Position numbers and translations under genes: made by a program
Source of the DNA: a virus
Direction: 5' to 3' (one strand)
Length of the DNA: 26,573 bases
Virus record (IMG/VR): IMGVR_UViG_3300024980_000044
Location: 1 to 26,573 of that record
Shown: positions 20,903 through 26,573 of the stretch, one piece after another
How positions within the stretch are numbered: the first letter of the stretch is position 1
Layout: each line of letters begins with the position of its first letter
The notes under the pieces: generated by a model
Database searches by the model: none
Seen by the model: the letters and a program-made list of their open reading frames with translations, nothing else
What the model was told of the DNA's origin: nothing

Positions 20903-21357
20903 TACAGATCCCGTGTGTTGTTAGCCGATAGATACGGCACGCCATCCATGCGCACAAAGTCCGGGCTGGTCACTTCAAACTGTAATTTGTGCTTGTTCTT
21001 TTCGCCGCCTTTGCCGTCCAGGTTGAACAGGTCCGAGATTTTGAACAGGCAGCCGAACAGCTCGATCTTTTGCTGATGATCGATATTCTTGCCGATGCAC
21101 ACGATGTCGAATGGCGGCAGGTCCCTGAAACTGCCCGCGGCCCTGGCCACTTCGTTCAGCAGCGCCATGTTGACGCTGTCGATTTCAAGATCGCCGGAAC
21201 AGGCCACGTCGCCGTTGACGTAGCCATCGGGAATGCCGCGCGTTTGCACGGCTTTGCGGTTGTCGGTAATGCTGGCGCTCAGGTTTTCGACATGCACGAG
21301 CACGTCGCCGAGCATCACGTCGAAGTCCTGTCCGGATAAATGGTTTTTCTTGCTCAT
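20902..21357 (-). CDS. Tail tube protein (DUF2597-like)
   Basis: The 151-residue protein begins MSKKNHLSGQDFDVMLGD and has VLVHVENLSASITDNRKAVQTRGIPDGYV, LEIDSVNMALLNEVARAAGSFRDLPP and KHKLQFEVTSPDFVRMDGVPYL. The pattern matches DUF2597-type tail proteins that sit after the sheath. By place (sheath, then this gene) it fills the role of P2 FII. It overlaps the peptidase-like gene by one base. Confidence 0.78.
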   Translation of the reverse strand: MSKKNHLSGQDFDVMLGDVLVHVENLSASITDNRKAVQTRGIPDGYVNGDVACSGDLEIDSVNMALLNEVARAAGSFRDLPPFDIVCIGKNIDHQQKIELFGCLFKISDLFNLDGKGGEKNKHKLQFEVTSPDFVRMDGVPYLSANNTRDL

Positions 21358-21366
21358 GACGTGTCC

Positions 21367-22494
21367 TTAAACGGGTGCGGTTAAATCCAGAATGATATTG
21401 GCGGTCAGGTCTTTTGGGATCTCAAAAGGCCGGGCCTTGATAAAAATTTGCACCTGCGTGCGCGTGATCCAGGTGATGGCGATATCGCCGTCAACAGGCG
21501 ACTTCAATTCAGCCGGAAACGGGATGCCATGAAACACCGTTGACCGGCTCATTTCAAACAACGGCCGCATCAACTTGCTGATCGCCCATTCCGTGCCGAC
21601 AGTGGTTGAGTTAAAGCGCCGGTCGCCGACCAGACTGATCAGCACCAGGCGCACCGCACGCGCGGCTTTGTCGACCACGCGCAGGTTTTCAATCACCGTA
21701 TAGTCGCCGATAGCGGCATCCAGTGTCTGTCCGTCAGACCAGTACAGGCCTTCATAATCCGGATAGAACTGCGGCACGCTAAAGCGCTGATCGTTCAAAG
21801 CCTTGGCATGGGCGTTGTTGTAGATAATGCCGTCCTTGTCGGCAGGCAGCGTCGATTGGTCCTGACCGACCAGAGAGCCGGTATTGACGCGCATCGGCGT
21901 ATCGGCAACGCTGGTCTGGTCGTTGCATAATCGGCCTGCGTAGATGCCGACCGCATCATTAAAAATGTACGGAACAACGGACACGCGCATTGCGGCCAGT
22001 CCGGTTGTCAGCGCGGTCATGGCGGTCACATAGGCAGCCCAGGTTTGCCCGGTGACCGCCGTGGCATCGATTGCGTCGGCGGCGGCGATAAAAAACAGGC
22101 GGCGGCCATAGGTGGCGTTGGTCTCGATGGCTTTGGTGTGCATCGCGGTCAGGTCGGCCGCTACGGCAACCGGCGTGCAGATCACGCAGGCTTCCACTTT
22201 GACGTTTTGGTTCATGGCCATGTCGAACGCAGCCGCCCACAGCGCACCGTCGGCGACAGGAATTGCGCAACAGGCCCAGTTTTGCCCGGCGTTAACTTTT
22301 GCGGCCTTGATCTGGCGCTTGATTTCCGAATCCGCGGCGCCCAGTTCTACGTCCAGGTCGCTGTCGCCGTTTAAAAACAGCAGCGTGTCCGCGTTGGTTG
22401 CGCCCTGGCCGATAAATAAAAAATATTTCTCGACGGTTGGAAACGGCCCCTGATTTAAATTAAGGGCGTTGACTGTGATTTTACCTAGTGCCAT
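21367..22494 (-). CDS. Contractile tail sheath protein (DUF2586-like)
   Basis: The 375-residue protein begins MALGKITVNALNLNQGPFPTVEKYFLFIG, has LWAAAFDMAMNQNVKVEACVIC and VSVVPYIFNDAVGIYAGRLC, and ends with RFNSTTVGTEWAISKLMRPLFEMS and ARPFEIPKDLTANIILDL. The layout and C-terminal beta strand region fit tail sheath proteins of the DUF2586 type. It forms the contractile outer tail and is followed by the tube gene. It overlaps the end of the S-like gene by 14 bp. Confidence 0.85.
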   Translation of the reverse strand: MALGKITVNALNLNQGPFPTVEKYFLFIGQGATNADTLLFLNGDSDLDVELGAADSEIKRQIKAAKVNAGQNWACCAIPVADGALWAAAFDMAMNQNVKVEACVICTPVAVAADLTAMHTKAIETNATYGRRLFFIAAADAIDATAVTGQTWAAYVTAMTALTTGLAAMRVSVVPYIFNDAVGIYAGRLCNDQTSVADTPMRVNTGSLVGQDQSTLPADKDGIIYNNAHAKALNDQRFSVPQFYPDYEGLYWSDGQTLDAAIGDYTVIENLRVVDKAARAVRLVLISLVGDRRFNSTTVGTEWAISKLMRPLFEMSRSTVFHGIPFPAELKSPVDGDIAITWITRTQVQIFIKARPFEIPKDLTANIILDLTAPV

Positions 22495-23167
22495 GTCGTG
22501 TTAGCTCCTGTTCCATGTCGTCATAAATTTGTTCGATGTATTGCTGGATTTCCGCAGCGGTGGCGCCCAAAAAACTCCGAGCCGGCAATGTCGTTGTCCA
22601 GCTGGTTTTTGTCGCTTCACCGGCCCAGGCACGCAGCCGTTTTAATGCCGTACCTGCTTGGCCTTGGCTGTAGTTGTCGACGATGTACTTTATCGACGGA
22701 CTTTTGCGGGCTCTGCCGTTTATCCTCAACTTAAACCCGGCATCAATCAGCGCCTTGGCCTGTCTGCGCGTGGCCGGCTGGTTGTAACTGTCGGCACTGC
22801 GTCCGCCGAAACTCGCGGCGGATACCGTTGTTCTTTTTCCGTGTTGCTGGTCGGAGGCAATGCGACCGGCAACCGGGCTTCTAAATCCGGCGGTGGCGCT
22901 GTTGCTATCGGCCTGGATCACTTTCAATTCTTTTACCAACCGGCTGAGCATCTTGCGCCGGTTGCGGGTTCTCGGTCTGTGCCGGTCCGGATAGCGGGTG
23001 CCCTGCAAATCGATCTGGTTACGGACTCTTTTTTTGCTGTCCTGAGTCACTTTTTTGGCGACTCGTGCCACTAGACGACGGCGGCGATCCGGTCCCATTT
23101 GCAGCAGTTGCAGTTGCCGCCTTAATGGCAGCAATCCGACTACATCGACTCGGACGCTTTGGCTCAT
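22481..23167 (-). CDS. S: Phage virion morphogenesis protein (S-like)
   Basis: The 228-residue protein is very basic. It has RRRRLVARVAKKVTQDSKKRVRNQIDLQG, NRRKMLSRLVKELKV, and C-terminal PARSFLGATAAEIQQYIEQIYDDM. Together these are the pattern of the virion morphogenesis/tail completion family that includes P2 gpS. The middle segment (RKSPSIKYIVDNYSQGQAG...) may be an insertion compared with P2 S (150 residues). It is preceded by the R-like gene with a 4-bp overlap. Confidence 0.85.
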   Translation of the reverse strand: MSQSVRVDVVGLLPLRRQLQLLQMGPDRRRRLVARVAKKVTQDSKKRVRNQIDLQGTRYPDRHRPRTRNRRKMLSRLVKELKVIQADSNSATAGFRSPVAGRIASDQQHGKRTTVSAASFGGRSADSYNQPATRRQAKALIDAGFKLRINGRARKSPSIKYIVDNYSQGQAGTALKRLRAWAGEATKTSWTTTLPARSFLGATAAEIQQYIEQIYDDMEQELTRHGTR

Positions 23168-23634
23168 GTGGCTACATCGCCCGATAACACGTAGTCGATT
23201 TCAGGATCGGCGACCTTGTACTTTTTGCCTTTAATCAGGATCGTGCCGGTGTCGTCTTCAATGCCGCAAACGTCCTGCTCGAATTTAATCTGCACTTCAA
23301 TGTCTGCGGTGTCGTTGTCCAGCACGTCGACATTGGTTTCCGGTTGCGGTATTTGATCGGTGCCGTTGCCGTTTTCCAGCAAATAGCCGCAAATATGTCC
23401 GAACAATTCTTCCGGCGCATGTTTTTTAAACGGGAACTCATCGATGTTGAACACTGCCGTATAGGTTTGCCGGTACAACACGATGCCAGGCGCATTCAGC
23501 CCGGTATCAATCGTTATCTCTCTCCCGGATGGGATAATCTTCGGCTCATCGGCCACGCTGGACACCTTTCTGGGGTGGACGAAATCCAGCGCAACAATGA
23601 GATCGGTCAGCTCTTTTAGCTGTCTCATACTCAT
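23164..23634 (-). CDS. R: Tail completion protein R-like
   Basis: The 156-residue protein begins MSMRQLKELTDLIVALDF and has ITIDTGLNAPGIVLYRQTYTAVFNIDEFPFK, FGHICGYLLENG and ADIEVQIKFEQDVCGIEDD, which match P2 gpR-type tail completion proteins. R and S close the tail so that it joins the head. It overlaps the L-like gene by 4 bp and the S-like gene by 4 bp. Confidence 0.82.
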   Translation of the reverse strand: MSMRQLKELTDLIVALDFVHPRKVSSVADEPKIIPSGREITIDTGLNAPGIVLYRQTYTAVFNIDEFPFKKHAPEELFGHICGYLLENGNGTDQIPQPETNVDVLDNDTADIEVQIKFEQDVCGIEDDTGTILIKGKKYKVADPEIDYVLSGDVAT

Positions 23635-24131
23635 AGCAGCACCGCCAGCGTGTTGGCTTTATTCATCACCGGTTGATCCGGCAAGAACCGGCGGAAAAAC
23701 TCGGCGATTGCGCCTTGGCTTTCATCCAGCCAGTAGTCTTCCAGCTGTTCGCTGTGTTCTGCCTGGTTCTCCGCCTGCGGCTGCCGTTTGACTGCCGGAA
23801 ACTGCATCAGCAGACCTGCTTTGGCTCGGGCGTACACTGCGTGTTTATACAGCTCGTCCAATACCTGTTTGCCGTTGATGGCTTCCGGATGCACGGTGTT
23901 GTAAGCCAACAGGCTGGCATAGCCAGCCAATACCAGCTCGGCTTTAACAGCCGCCAGCTTTTGGTTGACGTTGATCAGCGCCATGGTTAACCCGGTCGTT
24001 ATCACGCCGCCTTCGTATTCGGCAGGGACGTGGTAGTTGTCCAGCAAATCGCCCGTTGTCACGTTCGGCCAGAATCCGTCATTGGTGATCGGTTCGGCCG
24101 CATTTAATTCGGGGTTGCCGGTGAAACTCAT
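23631..24131 (-). CDS. L: Head completion/stabilisation protein L
   Basis: The 166-residue protein has NDGFWPNVTTGDLLDNYHVPAEY near the N-terminus and GLTMALINVNQKLAAVKAELV, ELYKHAVYARAKAGLLMQFP and EDYWLDESQGAIAEF, the normal signature of P2 gpL. It seals the filled head at the neck. Its start shares a base with the stop of the lipoprotein gene at 24131. Confidence 0.88.
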   Translation of the reverse strand: MSFTGNPELNAAEPITNDGFWPNVTTGDLLDNYHVPAEYEGGVITTGLTMALINVNQKLAAVKAELVLAGYASLLAYNTVHPEAINGKQVLDELYKHAVYARAKAGLLMQFPAVKRQPQAENQAEHSEQLEDYWLDESQGAIAEFFRRFLPDQPVMNKANTLAVLL

Positions 24132-24397
24132 TAGCCGCAGATTCCGTTTTCTGGGATGAACGGGTATTTAAGCCTGATCAGCCGCAAGGCGGCATCCCGC
24201 GTGGAAGAATCCTGGACATTGCCGCAGTAGGTTTCGCGGGCCTGTTTGATTTTGTCCTCTTCGCGAATCACGATATGGGTGATGTCCCCGATCTGGTAGC
24301 CGTCGTCCAGCTCTGGCGTCGAACAGCCGGCCATCGGTAATGTCGCCGCCAATGCCAGACCTAGAATTAAGATTTTGCCGAGTCCTGTTTTTTTCAT
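24131..24397 (-). CDS. Small phage lipoprotein
   Basis: The 88-residue protein starts at ATG 24397 with AAGGG 7 nt upstream; a frame extending to 24472 has no clear RBS. The signal peptide (MKKTGLGKILILGLALAATL) ends in PMAGC (C25), a lipobox. The mature part has DDGYQIGDITHIVIREEDK and two later cysteines (YCGNV, NGICG). Mature length (~63) and lipoprotein nature would suit an outer-membrane spanin or a superinfection-exclusion protein, but I recognise no family. It sits between the terminase small subunit and the head completion genes. Confidence 0.75.
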   Translation of the reverse strand: MKKTGLGKILILGLALAATLPMAGCSTPELDDGYQIGDITHIVIREEDKIKQARETYCGNVQDSSTRDAALRLIRLKYPFIPENGICG

Positions 24398-24532
24398 GTT
24401 CGTACCCTTGGTTAATCCCTGCATTCGGCAGGTCGATCGTAAAATTAGTGCCTGGACAAACAACCGGCGCAAACATCGGCGAGAGAGCTGCGAGTTGCAC
24501 GGGTGGTTGCCAGCCAGGGCTTGAGGAGATCT
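24398..24532. other. 135-bp spacer between terminase small subunit and lipoprotein
   Basis: I see no gene here beyond an unsupported upstream extension of the lipoprotein frame. A minus-strand CCAAGGG ribosome site lies next to the lipoprotein start. It is the longest gap in the head genes. Confidence 0.4.
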
Positions 24533-25495
24533 TTATTCGGATTGCTCCGAGTCGGATTGTTCAGTACCAGGCGCTTCGTTTTTCGCGTCCTTGTCGCCGG
24601 TGCTTTCCGGATTGTCCTGTTTGGCTTTATCGGACTGTTCCGAGGCCGGTTTTAATTTCTCCAGCGCTGCCAGCGCCGCTTTTTTAATGCCCTTGACACC
24701 GGCGCCTTCAGGATTGACCTGTTCGGCCTTTTCGCACAGGGCAACGCAGTCCGCCCATTTGCCTTCGCGCTGTTTGTGCTTGGCCAGCATCGTGTACATT
24801 TTCGATTGCACAGGCGGGGCCAATGACCATTTGTCCTCGTCCATAACAGCAATGACTTGATCCAGATACGGGCTGGCCGACTGATCCTGTTTCAGCAGCG
24901 CGTTGGCATAGTCGTACATGGCATCGCAGACAAAGGTCTTTAAATCGCGGTCGAATTTCGGCGGCGTGACTTGGTTTTGCTTGATCAGTGCAAAGGCCAG
25001 AATTAACGCGTGCTCGATTTGCAAGATGTCGAACAGCCAGATGCAAACTCTAACGGCAATATCGTTCGGATAGTTGTCGCCATTTCTGAAGTAGTCGTTC
25101 ACAAACGGCAAATAGGTCTCCAGCATCTTCGCTTTGGCCTTGGCTTTTTCGATCACGTCTTTGATGGTCGATATCTTGGCCAAATCGGCAGACATGGCGG
25201 CTTGGTAGTGTTCAAGCTTGCCTAAATCTATTCTTACCGGACCGGTTATTGTTCTATCCGGGCCGAATGCAGAATCGCTACCCAGATGAAGGGGGTGATT
25301 ATCGGCTTGTTCGGACTCTGCCAGTTGCGCCTGCTTAATCTGGTCCAGCGGATTCAATAGCGCCCGATGATTAGAAATAACAGGCTTTTGCACCGGCTTA
25401 TCGCCGGTGCCGAACTGGTACGGATGCAAATTGCCGCTGTCTTTCGCCTCGGCGATTTGCTGGGCTTTGATCTGATCGAGTGGATTACTGGACAT
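24533..25495 (-). CDS. M: Terminase small subunit/endonuclease M
   Basis: The 320-residue protein has a core (~90-260) with YPNDIAVRVCIWLFDILQIEHALILAFALIKQ, FKRD-like PPKFDRDLKTFVCDAMYDYANALL and KWADCVALCEKAEQVNPEGAGVKG, characteristic of P2 gpM (terminase small/endonuclease subunit). Two extensions are unusual: a repeated NPLDQIK motif (residues 4 and ~45) at the N-terminus, and a long acidic, Ser/Glu/Asp-rich C-terminus. P2 M is about 250 residues, so this one is longer by roughly 70. It works with the large subunit in packaging. Confidence 0.88.
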   Translation of the reverse strand: MSSNPLDQIKAQQIAEAKDSGNLHPYQFGTGDKPVQKPVISNHRALLNPLDQIKQAQLAESEQADNHPLHLGSDSAFGPDRTITGPVRIDLGKLEHYQAAMSADLAKISTIKDVIEKAKAKAKMLETYLPFVNDYFRNGDNYPNDIAVRVCIWLFDILQIEHALILAFALIKQNQVTPPKFDRDLKTFVCDAMYDYANALLKQDQSASPYLDQVIAVMDEDKWSLAPPVQSKMYTMLAKHKQREGKWADCVALCEKAEQVNPEGAGVKGIKKAALAALEKLKPASEQSDKAKQDNPESTGDKDAKNEAPGTEQSDSEQSE

Positions 25496-25497
25496 AA

Positions 25498-26523
25498 TTA
25501 GGCGGTCGGTACATAGGTAATGTTTTCGATAAACGCGGATTTTTCTTCGACTTCGACAACATAACCTTCGTTACGGCTGTTGAAATCTTCGTACTGGTCG
25601 CGTTTCGGGTTATCGATTTGCTGGCGGCGCCATGAAGTTTCTTGCCAATAAATGGACAAGTTGTTCAGGCTGGTTACCAATATCGCGTTGCTCGGGAAGA
25701 AGGCCGGCGTTAATGCAGGCAATCCGCCGTAAGTCGTCATGGTACTTGCATCATTGACCTTGGCTTTTTCCGTCGGCGTATTGCCGTTGGCTGCGTAATA
25801 TTGATTTCTGGTGTACTGAATGACGTTTCTACCCACGAATACAACCAGATCGGGATCTTCTCTAAATTGCTCCGCCAACTTATCGATTGCGAGGCCGACC
25901 AATACGTCCAGATTTTTGAAGGTATTGCTGCCTAGTTGAACAGGTACGCCTGCAGTACCGATGGTGTACTGAGACCCGCCGTTGAATTCACGGATTATCT
26001 GCAGCCAACCTTTATTGACATCTTCCAGGTTTGGGTTGGCGACGGCATCGGTTGTTGCTGCTGCCGTTATGCCGTGAAAACCGATTCTGACCCGATCATT
26101 ACCAATGGCTTTTATAACTCTATTGGCATATCTTTTTGCAAAGTCGGGGAACTTAGCCCATGAATCGATTTGGCTATAGGTCAAACCGACGTCGGACTCG
26201 GTTTTGTATAGCTGATACTCTTTATTGGTAAGCGCCAATAGGCGTTTGGCGCTACGTTCGCCTGAACCCGATGTATCGGTACGACTAGTAACAGGCGAAG
26301 CCAAATCCATAAAGATCTTGTCGCCCTTTATTTCCGCCACCGGCGCAACATTAATTAATGGCAATAGCCAGTTGCCATCCAGGATGATTTTTTCATTCAA
26401 GGTTTGTGCGACCGCTGGAGTCGCGGTATAAGTCTTACCCGGTACTCCGCCGTAATGATCCGCAGTTAATTGGATCAGATTATCGATGCGTTCTTGGGCT
26501 TTTGCCGATAGTAATTGGCTCAT
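25498..26523 (-). CDS. N: Major capsid protein N
   Basis: The 341-residue protein matches P2 gpN in order and length (~355). It has LSAKAQERIDNLIQLTADHYG at the N-terminus, then GDKIFMDLASPVTSRTDTSG, GWLQIIREFNG, DLVVFVGRNVIQY and PAFFPSNAILVTSLNNLSIYWQETSWRRQ. An AAGGA ribosome site lies before ATG 26523, and the scaffold stop is 16 bp upstream. It forms the HK97-fold head shell, processed during maturation in P2. Confidence 0.93.
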   Translation of the reverse strand: MSQLLSAKAQERIDNLIQLTADHYGGVPGKTYTATPAVAQTLNEKIILDGNWLLPLINVAPVAEIKGDKIFMDLASPVTSRTDTSGSGERSAKRLLALTNKEYQLYKTESDVGLTYSQIDSWAKFPDFAKRYANRVIKAIGNDRVRIGFHGITAAATTDAVANPNLEDVNKGWLQIIREFNGGSQYTIGTAGVPVQLGSNTFKNLDVLVGLAIDKLAEQFREDPDLVVFVGRNVIQYTRNQYYAANGNTPTEKAKVNDASTMTTYGGLPALTPAFFPSNAILVTSLNNLSIYWQETSWRRQQIDNPKRDQYEDFNSRNEGYVVEVEEKSAFIENITYVPTA

Positions 26524-26539
26524 GGGTGTCTATCCTTGA

Positions 26540-26573
26540 TTAAACGATGTCTTGAGCATCGGGATTGTTAGCG
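26540..26573 (-). CDS. C-terminal end of capsid scaffold gene O (partial)
   Basis: Upstream of the capsid gene an open minus-strand frame from the window edge reads ANNPDAQDIV and stops at TAA 26540-26542. P2-type phages have the O scaffold/protease gene directly before N, so this is very probably its last ten residues. That is a deduction from place only. Confidence 0.5.
   Translation of the reverse strand, partial: ANNPDAQDIV

Noticed and set aside
24168-24500. 110-codon minus frame overlapping the lipoprotein, as a nested Rz/Rz1-like pair
   Set aside because: The product is Arg/Gly-rich and has no membrane anchor. The lipoprotein frame has a good RBS and signal peptide, so nesting is not supported.

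Overview
The window looks like part of a P2-like prophage (contractile-tailed phage) integrated in a Gram-negative, probably gammaproteobacterial, chromosome. The evidence is a collinear run of P2-type head, tail and baseplate genes, all on the minus strand, from the end of a scaffold gene at the right edge (26573) to a Com/DNA-methyltransferase pair at 8388-9468. The host is not identified. Dispersed hairpin repeats of the GTTGGGCT...AGCCCAAC and GGTACGCA...TGCGTACC type remind me of methanotroph-like gammaproteobacterial genomes, but that is only an impression.

Reading in the direction of transcription (right to left), the late region holds: scaffold C-terminus, major capsid (N), terminase small subunit (M), a small lipoprotein, head completion (L), tail completion (R), virion morphogenesis (S), tail sheath, tail tube, a lysis-like cassette (SxGC-type peptidase-like protein, PLA2-like protein, XhlA-like membrane protein), a tail assembly chaperone with a clear -1 frameshift site, tape measure, a DUF2590-like wedge protein, baseplate J, a 33-codon micro-ORF, tail protein I, collar-type tail fibre, fibre assembly chaperone, a hypothetical protein, three baseplate/hub/spike proteins, then Com and a DPPY methyltransferase. 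The stop and start codons are packed tightly. The series ends at a 9-bp hairpin at 8351-8383.

Left of it is accessory DNA on both strands: a HigB/HigA-type toxin-antitoxin pair (7764-8345), a repeat-rich gap (7400-7763), two membrane proteins flanked by copies of one hairpin repeat (5945-7399), and a visibly AT-rich block at 2211-5718. That block encodes a PD-(D/E)XK-like nuclease carrying a winged helix, a Ser/Thr protein kinase, a TIM-barrel-like protein of unknown function, and a convergent PP2C phosphatase. A putAbiC-type abortive-infection membrane protein (971-2059) precedes it. The kinase/phosphatase/nuclease/TIM-barrel set is the best candidate for an undescribed anti-phage or stress system.

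The left end (1-958, minus strand) is a phage antirepressor control unit. It has a TTGACA promoter, a leader with an intrinsic terminator, a C4-like antisense RNA, a 47-codon icd-like ORF, and a BRO-N antirepressor cut by the window edge. The C4-like RNA has two boxes that pair, in the right order, with the ribosome binding site region of the icd-like ORF, which is the P1 c4-icd-ant layout.
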